The notes under the pieces: generated by a model | The model's input: the letters and a program-made list of their open reading frames with translations, nothing else | The model's database searches: none | Told to the model about the DNA's origin: nothing | Part shown: positions 21,830 through 30,381 of the stretch, in pieces | How the letters are laid out: the number at the start of each line of letters is the position of its first letter | How positions within the stretch are numbered: the stretch's first letter is position 1 | Source: a virus | Virus record (IMG/VR): IMGVR_UViG_3300022707_002337 | Span: 1 to 46,493 of that record | Length of the DNA: 46,493 bases | Reading direction: 5' to 3' (one strand) | Position numbers and translations under genes: made by a program

Positions 21830-22147
21830 ATGAATACGTTAACTAACTTAAAAAGAGGCCAACTAGTAAAATTAGTTGGCTATGCTAAAGTAGTCGACTT
21901 AAGCGAAAACCCCGAAACGATGACACAACGCTGGTCAAGATTCGTTTGCAGAGAATGTTGGGCCTTGCAATCATTTGGTAAAACTAAAAGCGGTCAAAAA
22001 TATATGATATCAGCTGTATGCTATCAGAGAACGTCTAACATACGGGGCAAAGGTTACGACAATTCAAAAAAAATGAATGATTTAGAATGGACAATACATC
22101 ATTACGAGTATAAAGAGTTGCCCCATTACTATCGACTAACTAAATAA
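21830..22147 (+). CDS. hypothetical protein with CxxC, 105 aa
   Basis: Three in-frame ATGs lie close together (21812, 21821, 21830); 21830 best fits the ACGGGA ribosome site and lies just after the previous stop. Contains CRECW at about residues 38-42, a possible half zinc knuckle, and a basic centre (GKTKSGQKYM). An inverted repeat lies within the first codons and may affect translation. No known family. Confidence 0.6.
   Translation: MNTLTNLKRGQLVKLVGYAKVVDLSENPETMTQRWSRFVCRECWALQSFGKTKSGQKYMISAVCYQRTSNIRGKGYDNSKKMNDLEWTIHHYEYKELPHYYRLTK
21858..21880 (+). promoter_or_regulatory. inverted repeat in the start region of a gene
   Basis: GCCAACTA (21858-21865) and TAGTTGGC (21873-21880) pair exactly around a 7-base loop, 28 bases after ATG 21830. 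It could be a protein-binding operator or an RNA hairpin that slows early elongation. Confidence 0.5.
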
Positions 22148-22168
22148 ATTATGAAATAGGCACTTGAG

Positions 22169-22393
22169 ATGAACGATGAAAACAAAGAAGAGATTATGGA
22201 AGTCGATCCGAAATATAAACGATACAAAATCAATGCGATTGAAAACAAAGGCCCTGAAATACGAGGATTGCGTGTGCCGAAAGAATATCATGACGCAATT
22301 AAAAGTATAATCAGAAAATTATTTGCAGGAACCGTCACACCTAAACGCATTAACAGTGCGACCAATGCATTGATTATCGAATTATTAAAATAA
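22169..22393 (+). CDS. small hypothetical protein, 74 aa
   Basis: A weak AGG lies before ATG 22169. The centre (RGLRVPKEYHDAIKSII) has a short strand followed by a helix as in ribbon-helix-helix proteins, and the whole is basic, so DNA binding is possible. It lies immediately upstream of the XRE regulator. Family not recognised. Confidence 0.55.
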   Translation: MNDENKEEIMEVDPKYKRYKINAIENKGPEIRGLRVPKEYHDAIKSIIRKLFAGTVTPKRINSATNALIIELLK

Positions 22394-22408
22394 TATAAGG
22401 CGCGGATA

Positions 22409-22783
22409 ATGTTAAATAAGCCAGTTGAAGAATTTGGAAAATCTTTAATAAAAGCCCGTAAAAAAGCAGGATTGACGCAACTAGTACTCGGCATTAGGTG
22501 TGGATTATCATCGAGTTATATAAGTTATTACGAAAACTCAGAACATTTTCCATCTTTAGAAAGTGCTATAAAAGTGGCTGAATTTTTAGAAATGACGGTA
22601 GGTGAAATGTTAGGAGAAGCCACCGTCAAATCAAAAATTGAAATAAAATACAATTGTTTATCGCATGATAATAGAGAATTAGTCATGTTATTTATAGAGA
22701 TGTTATCACACAGACTTAAACAAAAAATACCAATTAAAAGGACTCGAAAAACTAGGAGAACTAAAAATGATCGAACTACATAA
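22409..22783 (+). CDS. XRE-family helix-turn-helix regulator
   Basis: 124 aa. Residues about 8-65 form the classic XRE/HTH_3 domain: LIKARKKAGLTQLVLGIRCG, then SSSYISYYENSEHFPSLESA. The C-terminal part is helical with a strongly basic end (KRTRKTRRTKNDR). AAGG precedes ATG 22409. It is the last substantial gene of the rightward arm and a candidate binder of the palindromic operators at 19111-20945. No LexA/CI-type peptidase domain is present, so RecA-induced cleavage is not expected. Confidence 0.85.
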   Translation: MLNKPVEEFGKSLIKARKKAGLTQLVLGIRCGLSSSYISYYENSEHFPSLESAIKVAEFLEMTVGEMLGEATVKSKIEIKYNCLSHDNRELVMLFIEMLSHRLKQKIPIKRTRKTRRTKNDRTT

Positions 22784-22847
22784 CGGCAAATCTTATATAA
22801 TGGCGCAATCATTTATAGTTGGTCTACGAAACAAATTAACAAAATAA
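22767..22847 (+). CDS. possible microprotein, 26 aa
   Basis: ATG 22767 follows AGGAG at a spacing of 8 and overlaps the XRE gene end; the frame stops at the arm junction. The product MIELHNGKSYIMAQSF... has no recognisable feature. The ribosome site is the main support. Confidence 0.3.
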   Translation: MIELHNGKSYIMAQSFIVGLRNKLTK

Positions 22848-22848
22848 C

Positions 22849-23247
22849 TCATTTAGATTTAACTATTGCAGTGCCGACAATAGTTAAAATGATAGTACTT
22901 ACCGCTAATATTATTTGCCAAATGCGCGATGTTGAGAATGTATTTTTAGCAACTTTTGATTCTAAATATGGTATCTTTTCAGTCTGTATTATTAATAATT
23001 TGGCACTTGTTTCTGTAATCAAATCGAAAAGTTTCTCAATTTGATTATTAACATTTGTAAATTTTTCATCATTCAATTTTGTTTCAGATTGCATATAAGC
23101 CATGGCCAATTTACTTTGCGTTGTAGATTCGTTCAGCGCGGTTGCCATCATCTCAACTGTATCTGTCAGCTTTATCAAGCCAGCCTCAAGAGTTTTATTA
23201 CCCATAATAACTATCTCGTTGATTTCGCTACGCGTTAAATAATCCAT
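22849..23247 (-). CDS. C-terminally anchored coiled-coil protein, possible XhlA-like lysis factor
   Basis: 132 aa. Residues about 35-100 form a coiled coil; residues about 109-128 are one transmembrane helix (IWQIILAVSTIILTIVGTAI) followed by a lysine tail. This layout is shared with haemolysin XhlA-type proteins that work with holins. It is the last gene of the late arm, downstream of the amidase, so a lysis role is reasonable. ATG 23247 starts MDYLTRSEINEI; no typical multi-span holin is seen nearby. Confidence 0.55.
   Translation of the reverse strand: MDYLTRSEINEIVIMGNKTLEAGLIKLTDTVEMMATALNESTTQSKLAMAYMQSETKLNDEKFTNVNNQIEKLFDLITETSAKLLIIQTEKIPYLESKVAKNTFSTSRIWQIILAVSTIILTIVGTAIVKSK
22858..22888. 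terminator. 11-bp inverted repeat at the convergent junction
   Basis: TTTAACTATTG (22858-22868) and CAATAGTTAAA (22878-22888) pair exactly around 9 bases, inside the 3' end of the minus-strand gene. Its position where both arms converge, and its symmetry, suit a bidirectional terminator, though the stem is AT-rich and may be weak. Confidence 0.5.
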
Positions 23248-23297
23248 ATCATTACCTATCCGTCATTATAAACTAACAAAGCGTTATTGTCACACTA

Positions 23298-23462
23298 TTA
23301 TTTTGTAAAGATGTGACATTCTACCATCGCCCAATCCGGTATTGTGCCGTCAAATAAGTTTGTTATTACGGCTGCACCAGCTGACTCACAACTTGCAAGT
23401 GTATCATAATTTGTTGTGTCTACTTGAGTAAATAATATAACAAAAAGTACATATTGCATCAT
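23298..23462 (-). CDS. small exported-looking protein, 54 aa
   Basis: ATG 23462 overlaps the amidase stop (ATGA). The first 13 residues are hydrophobic (MMQYVLFVILFTQ), like a short signal or anchor; the rest is polar with two Cys, as in SCESAGAA and VECHIF. No lipobox Cys is present at the expected place, so it is not a clear Rz1-like outer-membrane spanin. Position between amidase and the XhlA-like gene supports a lysis role. Confidence 0.5.
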   Translation of the reverse strand: MMQYVLFVILFTQVDTTNYDTLASCESAGAAVITNLFDGTIPDWAMVECHIFTK

Positions 23463-23953
23463 TTAATAACACCCCTTGTACTAAATCGTATATCACTCAC
23501 AAATTTTCCCCAAGGGAACCCTTTGCCAGGGTCAATTTTTCTATCGGGTGATAGATCGCTATGTCGTGTTAGTTTATTTATGTCGTGCATTTCAAACCAT
23601 TCTAAAATTTGGTCTAAACCTATTTTATATTGGCAGTCTGATAAATAATCTTTGTTCTGTATCGTGTCAATGAAGCTTGCATAATCGTGTTCGCCCTTAA
23701 CTAAAAATTCAATTCCTAAACTATTTTTGTTATGACCCAAGGCGTGATAAGCGCCCTGGTCATCTTCGCGACATCTAAAAATAGTCCCATTGGGCGCTAT
23801 AAAACTATGTGCTGAAAGTCCAATCTCATCTAAATAATCAACGGCGTGTACAACTCTTTTATCAAATTTAATGTACTCAGCCATTGCATGCACAACAATT
23901 AAATTTGGAGTTTGGAAATCCGCGCCGTCACCTAAATGGTTATACTCAATCAT
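23459..23953 (-). CDS. N-acetylmuramoyl-L-alanine amidase (endolysin)
   Basis: 164 aa amidase_2/PGRP-type endolysin that cuts the amide bond between muramic acid and the stem peptide. ATG 23953 overlaps the upstream stop (TAATG). Zinc ligands are visible: H22 in IVVHAMAEY, H131 in TRHSDLSP, D141 in KIDPGKGFPW, with K139 near the site. There is no signal peptide or cell-wall binding domain, so it needs a membrane lesion made by another protein. Domain-only amidases of this size are typical of phages of Gram-negative hosts. Confidence 0.88.
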   Translation of the reverse strand: MIEYNHLGDGADFQTPNLIVVHAMAEYIKFDKRVVHAVDYLDEIGLSAHSFIAPNGTIFRCREDDQGAYHALGHNKNSLGIEFLVKGEHDYASFIDTIQNKDYLSDCQYKIGLDQILEWFEMHDINKLTRHSDLSPDRKIDPGKGFPWGKFVSDIRFSTRGVIK

Positions 23954-24942
23954 TATGCGCCTATGAAACCTTTTAAAACTAAACTTAAATCTTCGGTTGT
24001 GGAGTTTGAATTTTCCCATCTTACATCAAATCTACCTTCAGAATCGAGCGGTACAAACGCGAGAACAGAAAGAGCCGTCGATGATATAAAATCATCAAAA
24101 GCTACCTGAAAAAATCCTATTCGCGTGAAAAGCCCCGCCGACGCCGAACTTCCCGTTTGTCTCGCAAAAATCTCGACAGTAGCCGTACGATCTGGTCCTG
24201 TAGGTGTAAATAATATGTGCACGTTCACAATAGCTATTTTACTACCTGCTGGTATAGCTTCCATGGCAGTCCAAATAGTATCAGGACTCGACGCTGCATC
24301 ACCAATCGATTCCCAAGTGTCGACAACAACTTGGGATTCTATACTCAATGAAGTCGGGTGTCCCCCGTCTACATCTAGATAAGTTTTTGTTGCTGAAACA
24401 TAATCTGTAACTTCGGTGTTACTTGGCGTTAAATCTATATCAAACGTAGCCCCGTTATAAACAAATTCAACTTTACGGCCAGCAACAATTGTATTAGCTT
24501 CGGCGGTGTTAGCTATTGTTTTTACACCTAAGCCATTAACATCCACAGTCGATGTTGTTGTATTTGAAAAGAGTGGTATAAACGATACTCGAAAGCCAGT
24601 AAAATAACTTCTTGCACCAAATTGATTTGTCTCAGGATCAATAACAAAAACATCAGCCCCAGCACTATTATCATCATAAGTCACAGCGCGACCTGATGAT
24701 AATTCGGCAAGTCCTTCTAAATAATCGGACACCAATGCCGTGTCAGCTGTGCCGCTGGGTACGATACTCGCTAAAGTTAATATAGCCTGCTGCATTCCAA
24801 AAATATCATTACCGCGTGCCAATTCATACGGTGTACCATCGTCTGCACCAGGTGATGTCTCATTTTTAACACTTCCGTACGGATACGCTGCACTTGGTGC
24901 TGTGATACGTGGCGTATACTGTGTGTTTGGATTAATAGCCAT
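23953..24942 (-). CDS. tail fibre protein
   Basis: 329 aa. The N-terminal region (SAAYPYGSVKNETSPGADDG, then GNDIFGMQQAILTLASIVPSG) has the pattern shared by phage tail fibre attachment regions. The rest is beta-rich, with an ADVFVIDP segment, and ends in a region (about residues 190-329) that looks like a compact receptor-binding head. Directly follows the gp48-like baseplate gene, the standard fibre location. No separate chaperone gene is seen. Confidence 0.75.
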   Translation of the reverse strand: MAINPNTQYTPRITAPSAAYPYGSVKNETSPGADDGTPYELARGNDIFGMQQAILTLASIVPSGTADTALVSDYLEGLAELSSGRAVTYDDNSAGADVFVIDPETNQFGARSYFTGFRVSFIPLFSNTTTSTVDVNGLGVKTIANTAEANTIVAGRKVEFVYNGATFDIDLTPSNTEVTDYVSATKTYLDVDGGHPTSLSIESQVVVDTWESIGDAASSPDTIWTAMEAIPAGSKIAIVNVHILFTPTGPDRTATVEIFARQTGSSASAGLFTRIGFFQVAFDDFISSTALSVLAFVPLDSEGRFDVRWENSNSTTEDLSLVLKGFIGA

Positions 24943-24954
24943 TTTAATAACTCC

Positions 24955-25752
24955 TTATGTATAATCGACTAGTACGCCAATCCACAATTGGGTTGGGCAT
25001 ATTTTTAAACACAACGTTTCAAATTCATTGCGTCGGGATTGTAAAACTGTTGCATGGTCTGGAAAAGTTTCTGCGCCAATATATATAAAAAATGGGAAAA
25101 AAGCGGGATCGGTTGGTAAAATATATTGGCGCTCAATATAAATCGTACCTCCGTCTTGAGCGTCTTCGCCCCCATCTTGCATTCCGGCCGACCCGTCACC
25201 CAATGCACCACTAAACGGAATTAACACTTTATTAACAAGTGGATACCCAGTAGGATTTGGTGAAAAGCCATCTTGAGCTTCGGCGTCCCCGTCTTGCATT
25301 TCCGAACCGCCGTCTTGCGATTGGATCACAACAATACCGTCTGCTAAATAAATAGCGGGATCTCTCGCCGTGGCCGCAGCACTTACATCAATTGCGGCCT
25401 CGCTACCAGGCACCCACCAATCATGTACAAAAACATTAAACCCTGCATTTTGCAGAGTGTCTTGTATGTACCTAGGTGATTGGCCGCCCAACGCTTTCCA
25501 TCGAGCTTCAAGTCTGTCTCGCCTTTCCTGCAAATCAATTAGCGTATTAGGTAATGCAAATTGCGTTTCCCACAATTGTATTTCACGGGTTTTTTGTGGA
25601 TCTAAATCATTCATAACTCCATCGGAAAAATCACTTGCGTCCTCACCTATACCCGATAATCCATCAAGATATTGACGCAATTGTTTATCGGACGTCGTTC
25701 TAAACGCTTTTGAATTTGGAAATAAATGTTGAAGCATTCTTAAAAAAATCAT
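24955..25752 (-). CDS. baseplate/tail-end protein, Mu gp48 (DUF2313)-like
   Basis: 265 aa. N-terminal helices (LRQYLDGLSGIGEDASDFSD) and the LWETQFALPNT...RDRLEARW segment match the Mu gp48/YmfQ family that caps the baseplate and binds fibres. A low-complexity insertion around residues 147-203 repeats MQDGG and AQDGG five times, seen in several members of the family. ATG 25752 overlaps the gp47-like stop. Follows gp47 as in Mu. Confidence 0.82.
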   Translation of the reverse strand: MIFLRMLQHLFPNSKAFRTTSDKQLRQYLDGLSGIGEDASDFSDGVMNDLDPQKTREIQLWETQFALPNTLIDLQERRDRLEARWKALGGQSPRYIQDTLQNAGFNVFVHDWWVPGSEAAIDVSAAATARDPAIYLADGIVVIQSQDGGSEMQDGDAEAQDGFSPNPTGYPLVNKVLIPFSGALGDGSAGMQDGGEDAQDGGTIYIERQYILPTDPAFFPFFIYIGAETFPDHATVLQSRRNEFETLCLKICPTQLWIGVLVDYT

Positions 25753-26954
25753 GTGAATGACACCGTGGTTTCTAACTTAGCTTTCTCACCAATTTGCAAA
25801 ACATAAAGTGGTATGGCAATTCCCAAACCTGTTTCGCTAAACGTCACAGTTGTGAAAGTGCCGTTTGCAGCCGCGACAATATCATCAACAAGTCCGATCA
25901 ATGAAGAGCTTGTAATGCGATCTTGTCGAGGTGGTATTGTTAAACCATCGATAAAAGGTTGTGCGTCTAGAAAAAATTCAACGACAGCGTCATCTATTTG
26001 GGCTTGTACCGCTGCGAGATTATCAACAACCAAATCTGTCACCGTTACATCAAAACCTTTACGTGTAATTCCAAAAGTATTTACCAATGCACCTGCAGGA
26101 CGTCTGGAATTTAGCCCATTTAAATCTAAAAAAATAGAATCTAAAACAGCTTGCAATTGAGCCAATGTAGGTATGCCATCAGGATCTCCCGAGCTTTCGG
26201 GTGTAGCCTCAACAAACACATCAACTTGACCAGGGTTGGCGCTGGTATACGGATAAATATTAATAATACCAGCGACTTCTTCACCCCATATTTCATAATC
26301 TGCATATGCTCCACCTTGGGGTGGTTTTTGAAATCTGTCTATAATTCTTTGTCGATAGACTTCAGTGGCTTCAGCATTTGCCCCTGTGATCGTTTGTGAA
26401 TCCACAACTGTTTCACGCGCCACATTTGCCAAAGAATTCGCAAATGACACGATGTCACCGGGATTTAAATTCCCAATCACACCCGCGCCACCGCCACCAG
26501 CTTGATCACTCACAGCTCTTATTGTTGCTTGCACAATCGGCGAATCTAAAAGCACAGCACCAATAGTAATATAAGTGACACCGTTCGTAACACCTACAAG
26601 TTGACTGTTGTTGGGTAAACTACCCACTTGATTAGTCACTGTTATATCAATTATTAATTCAGCGTTGGTAGCCGCCACTGGTTTACCAACGCCGATCAAC
26701 ACACCCCAAAATTCAAGGGGATTAAAAACAATACCAAAAACTGTGGTGTCTTTATGCGATGCTGTTTGCACAAACATATTTAAAAATATTGATCCGGTGT
26801 ATTTATATAATATGACAAATACACCGGAAAATACTTTAGCCAAAGTGCGATTAAACGCTACGGGTAAAAGTGGAATAGTTTGATTGAGAGCTGCTTCCAG
26901 TTGCGCGATTATGTTATCGCTTAATTCTTTCGTTGTGGGTGTCGTTAAACTCAT
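25749..26954 (-). CDS. baseplate J-like protein, Mu gp47-like
   Basis: 401 aa wedge protein of contractile baseplates. ATG 26954 is chosen because GGAAGGTG precedes it and it overlaps the upstream stop. Typical features are the N-terminal helical start (LTTPTTKELSDNIIAQLEAAL), the GVTYITIGAVLL segment, the VDSQTITGANAEATEVYRQR element that marks baseplate_J, and RIIDRFQKPPQGGAYADYE. Gene order gp46-gp47-gp48 is as in Mu. Confidence 0.9.
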   Translation of the reverse strand: MSLTTPTTKELSDNIIAQLEAALNQTIPLLPVAFNRTLAKVFSGVFVILYKYTGSIFLNMFVQTASHKDTTVFGIVFNPLEFWGVLIGVGKPVAATNAELIIDITVTNQVGSLPNNSQLVGVTNGVTYITIGAVLLDSPIVQATIRAVSDQAGGGGAGVIGNLNPGDIVSFANSLANVARETVVDSQTITGANAEATEVYRQRIIDRFQKPPQGGAYADYEIWGEEVAGIINIYPYTSANPGQVDVFVEATPESSGDPDGIPTLAQLQAVLDSIFLDLNGLNSRRPAGALVNTFGITRKGFDVTVTDLVVDNLAAVQAQIDDAVVEFFLDAQPFIDGLTIPPRQDRITSSSLIGLVDDIVAAANGTFTTVTFSETGLGIAIPLYVLQIGEKAKLETTVSFT

Positions 26955-27403
26955 GTTCGCACCTTCCAATTTTCTATAAATTCAAATTCGGATTCTTCAC
27001 CAACAGCGTTAATTGCGGTAACTATTTTAACTCTATTTAACGCGGGTATAGTTACAACAACATCAATTGATGTGGCAATATTATCAGTCAATAAAAAATT
27101 TAAATCACTTTTAACAGCGTCATTTACAAGTAATAAATTGTTTGTAGTTTGAGGTAACGATTGTAATGCGTGTTGGGTCTTGCTTCTTAAATGTCGACTC
27201 TTATCAAGCTCATCAATGTTTCCCCAATAACTAAATTTACTATTAGCGCTGCCATCGTCATCCTCGTTACCGCCAAACAAAGCCATATAAACAAGCGTGG
27301 GTAAACCACCTGACATTTCCGTAAGGCCATTAACAACTCTTATATTACCGTCATCATCAGTTTGGAATAATAATACGTCACCTTGTCCGATTAATATTGT
27401 CAT
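26951..27403 (-). CDS. baseplate protein, Mu gp46-like
   Basis: 150 aa. DVLLFQTDDDGNIRVVNG, then GLPTLVYMALFGGNEDDDG and YWGNIDELDKSRHLRSKTQ match the GP46 family, related to the gp25/W wedge protein. ATG 27403 overlaps the upstream stop (ATGA). It contributes to the inner baseplate ring. Confidence 0.88.
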   Translation of the reverse strand: MTILIGQGDVLLFQTDDDGNIRVVNGLTEMSGGLPTLVYMALFGGNEDDDGSANSKFSYWGNIDELDKSRHLRSKTQHALQSLPQTTNNLLLVNDAVKSDLNFLLTDNIATSIDVVVTIPALNRVKIVTAINAVGEESEFEFIENWKVRT

Positions 27404-27915
27404 GACATCGGCCCGCCTGTAGGTTCTTCGGTATCGCCATCGCTATCATTCGGCTGATTATGAAAATGCGTATCAAAAATAACGCCATTAATATTAAAAT
27501 CGCCATCGGTTTGCAGCTCATAAAAACCATTGCTATTACTACCTTTGATCGATCCCGCCGCGCTAATTTCCAACGTGGCATTATCATTTGATATCACTAT
27601 CGACCCATCATTTTTAAGCCAGACTTGATTAACTGTGGTGCCATTGGCTTGCCGTCCATAGATGCGTTTATCGCCTTCTAACGCCACGGGCGCACTAATC
27701 GGATCACCATATGCTATCGCCGATTCGCCACCCTCACGACCATTTGATACTAAAAAAGCCCTATCTGTTTTCAATGGATACGAATCGTCACCAGGCAACG
27801 AAAAATCCTCAACTGTTTTATTAGCACCGCCACCGGGATTAACGCGCACATCTGAAACATTCGCACCATTTTTAACAGTGCGCGTAAAATCTAATATCTC
27901 AGCTATTCGTCCCAT
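27400..27915 (-). CDS. baseplate spike protein V, Mu gp45-like
   Basis: 171 aa tail spike/puncturing protein. The first half is an OB-like domain (VRVNPGGGANKTVEDFSLPG, then RAFLVSNGREGGESAIAYGD). Its C-terminus, with a Asn/Gly/Asp-rich run, forms the beta-helix spike that pierces the outer membrane, with HFHNQPNDSDGDTEEPTGGP near the end, and the His residues may bind iron at the tip. GGAG precedes ATG 27915, which overlaps the hub gene. Confidence 0.85.
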   Translation of the reverse strand: MGRIAEILDFTRTVKNGANVSDVRVNPGGGANKTVEDFSLPGDDSYPLKTDRAFLVSNGREGGESAIAYGDPISAPVALEGDKRIYGRQANGTTVNQVWLKNDGSIVISNDNATLEISAAGSIKGSNSNGFYELQTDGDFNINGVIFDTHFHNQPNDSDGDTEEPTGGPMS

Positions 27916-29144
27916 GGCATCGACTCCGGTACTTCACCACTAAACGTTCCTGGCAAAACTAAATTCAAAATTGCGGTTTGCGAATCACTATCCTGCTGAA
28001 ACCTAACTGCCCTAATAATAAATTCATAATTGTTATATATCATAGCGTTGGGCGCTTGCAATATTATCGTAGTGTTGGGTGTCCATAATTCACCTTTCGA
28101 ATCTCGCCACGTAGAAAGCTCAACGGTATAAAACACAGTGTTGCCAAACATCCTTCCTATCTTGGCTTTAACAGCTATTGACACTTCGCCCTCAAAACTA
28201 TCAGGTACGTTAAAAGTAAACGGCCTTATAACGCCATCAATCCTTTCATTTTTTACAGTGAATTTCGAACCGCCTAATCCTAGTTGCATACTTTCAATGC
28301 CTGTTATGTGACTAAAATATTCTTGGGGATTGAAAATTGGTAACACTGATATTAACGGGGAATTACCTTGATTTAAAATAGCAACCGGTTTACCCGTTGC
28401 TATTTCTTGTTGCAATAATAACGCGCCGTCACTCGTACTTGCTACGATTAGATTACGTTGCTTAGCCAAAGCTATAATAAATTGCAAAACTTTTTTGCTC
28501 GTCTCCATCGTCACATCTTCAAAAACAGCACCCGCTTGCGCTGTGAAACTTACGTCCAAACCAAAGGGTGCCGCTAACTTTTGTGTAATCTGGCGTAAAT
28601 CTTGATCTGCAAAATCTAATGGGTACGAACCCGCCGACGCATTACAATCATTAAGCACCCCAGGTAATGAATAACCTCTTACAAAAACAGTTTGCCCATC
28701 ATTTGCCAATTTAGGATCGGGTGTTAACATCGTGCCTGTGAATAAAGGTTTGTCCCCAACTGTGACAACTACAGATTTAAAACTCATAGGTCTAAACTTC
28801 TCACGCAAATCTGATGACTCTGGATCAAAAGGCGAATCGAATTCTAGCGTGTCCATGGAATCAATAGATCTCGATATGCTTATATTAGTCCACAACCTGT
28901 ATCTTTTATTTTGATTACCAATTAACAACGCTGTTTCATTAGGTTGTTCCGCGTCCGTGTTTTGCTGTAAATTTTTTGGTGCACCAGATAAATCAGGTAT
29001 AACAATAGTTAATCCGGCAACAAACGGCGATATCACACCGGGATTAGCACTGGCTATCACAGTCGAGCCACTTGTTATCCCGTACACTTTTGCTGATATT
29101 TTTACAAAGGTGTCGCCTTCAATTGTTTCATATGTAGTAGACAA
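27903..29144 (-). CDS. baseplate hub protein, Mu gp44-like, with N-terminal LysM-like domain
   Basis: About 413 aa. I prefer the TTG at 29144 because GAGGGG lies 8 bases upstream; GTG 29183 is the longer alternative. Residues about 5-50 (TIEGDTFVKISAKVYG, SANPGVISPFVAGLTIVIPD) look like a LysM fold that would bind peptidoglycan or link to the tube. The rest follows the gp44/gpD hub pattern (LEFDSPFDPESSDLREKF, VRGYSLPGVLNDC). It joins tail tube and spike. Overlaps the gp43-like gene by 17 bases. Confidence 0.82.
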   Translation of the reverse strand: MSTTYETIEGDTFVKISAKVYGITSGSTVIASANPGVISPFVAGLTIVIPDLSGAPKNLQQNTDAEQPNETALLIGNQNKRYRLWTNISISRSIDSMDTLEFDSPFDPESSDLREKFRPMSFKSVVVTVGDKPLFTGTMLTPDPKLANDGQTVFVRGYSLPGVLNDCNASAGSYPLDFADQDLRQITQKLAAPFGLDVSFTAQAGAVFEDVTMETSKKVLQFIIALAKQRNLIVASTSDGALLLQQEIATGKPVAILNQGNSPLISVLPIFNPQEYFSHITGIESMQLGLGGSKFTVKNERIDGVIRPFTFNVPDSFEGEVSIAVKAKIGRMFGNTVFYTVELSTWRDSKGELWTPNTTIILQAPNAMIYNNYEFIIRAVRFQQDSDSQTAILNLVLPGTFSGEVPESMPWDE

Positions 29145-30381
29145 TTTCACGACCCCTCGGTAATTCTTTAATTTCCGCTCCACTTAAATCATTGGACGTG
29201 ATAAAAAAATCATATTGCGCATCAGTTTCTTGATACAATTCACCGACCAAATCGATAAAAGTACGAGGTCTATCTAACGTCAAACGTCGCTCTTGTTTTA
29301 AAGTAAATGATATCTGTACCAAAAATCCAGCTGCAATTGCGACAGCCTCTTGCAATTTTTGATAAGATCCGCCCGTGTCAATTTCAGATAACGATAAAAA
29401 ATTATCATCTCTCCACACCACAACATCATCAAACAAACTGATAATTGCATCAGCCGCTTCCAATACATCGGTTTTAGTTATAAACTCATTGTTCACAACT
29501 GATAAAATTTGACCTGTGATATAAGTCGATACATACAAATCATCATTATGGAAATTATTAGACACCCTCGAATCATTTTCAATACCAGGTATCGCTATTG
29601 CATTGGCTGATGTAATTATATCGTTAACTAGATTTTTGTACCCGTCCAAACGAGCCGTGATACTTGTCAAAGCTCGCGCGGGTGATTGCAAAAAAATAAC
29701 AGTCTCAAAAGCTAACGTCAAGGGATCGTTTATAAAAGTATCTATGCTAGCATTAATCGAATCGTATATAGCATCAAATTGTTGCTTGACATCATCTTGT
29801 GTGTCAGCAATAGTTTGCAATCCGTTTTTAGTCACATCTAAAATTTTTTGATATGAATTTTTAAGAGTCGCTTGCTCAACGACAGAATCAACATCAATAA
29901 CTTCTTCAAAATCTTCAGCTTTCTTCGTATTATATTCAACGACAGCGTTAACAACTTCGGCACCAGGATCAACTTGCGACGCTGGGAATAACAAATCAAT
30001 CGTTGTCCAAAACGTCAATTCGATAATAGCTTGATTACCTGCTGTTTTTAATTTGTCAAGTTGGGTTATTGCGCCGAAAGGTACAACGTCAATAGCGCCG
30101 TCAATGGGGTGAGTAAGTATGCCAATACCATTTTCATGCAACAATTTATCAAAAGCTTTGGCTTCCAAGTCGTAATTATTGCCCCAAAAAAATATGCGTA
30201 ATGGATATTGACGGCCTGAATTTCTTGTCTGTTGAATGAACGTGCCTTCAGCATCGGGGAATTCAAAAGCGGTGCCTTTTTTTGTAAACGTTTTGCGCAT
30301 GTCTTCGAAATCAAACGTTTGCGTTGTCTTGGTTTCTGGCGACGTGTACGAGGCTTGTCTAAGTCTATCTTGCCATGCCAT
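29128..30381 (-). CDS. tail/DNA circularization protein, Mu gp43 (gpN)-like
   Basis: 417 aa. The N-terminus MAWQDRLRQASYTSPE and IFFWGNNYDLEAKAFDKLL with GIGILTHPIDG is the DNA_circ_N domain pattern. In Mu this protein is a baseplate/tail component, and the old name refers to DNA circularization. The centre is helical, the C-terminus acidic. It lies between tape measure and hub genes as in Mu. Confidence 0.88.
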   Translation of the reverse strand: MAWQDRLRQASYTSPETKTTQTFDFEDMRKTFTKKGTAFEFPDAEGTFIQQTRNSGRQYPLRIFFWGNNYDLEAKAFDKLLHENGIGILTHPIDGAIDVVPFGAITQLDKLKTAGNQAIIELTFWTTIDLLFPASQVDPGAEVVNAVVEYNTKKAEDFEEVIDVDSVVEQATLKNSYQKILDVTKNGLQTIADTQDDVKQQFDAIYDSINASIDTFINDPLTLAFETVIFLQSPARALTSITARLDGYKNLVNDIITSANAIAIPGIENDSRVSNNFHNDDLYVSTYITGQILSVVNNEFITKTDVLEAADAIISLFDDVVVWRDDNFLSLSEIDTGGSYQKLQEAVAIAAGFLVQISFTLKQERRLTLDRPRTFIDLVGELYQETDAQYDFFITSNDLSGAEIKELPRGREIVYYI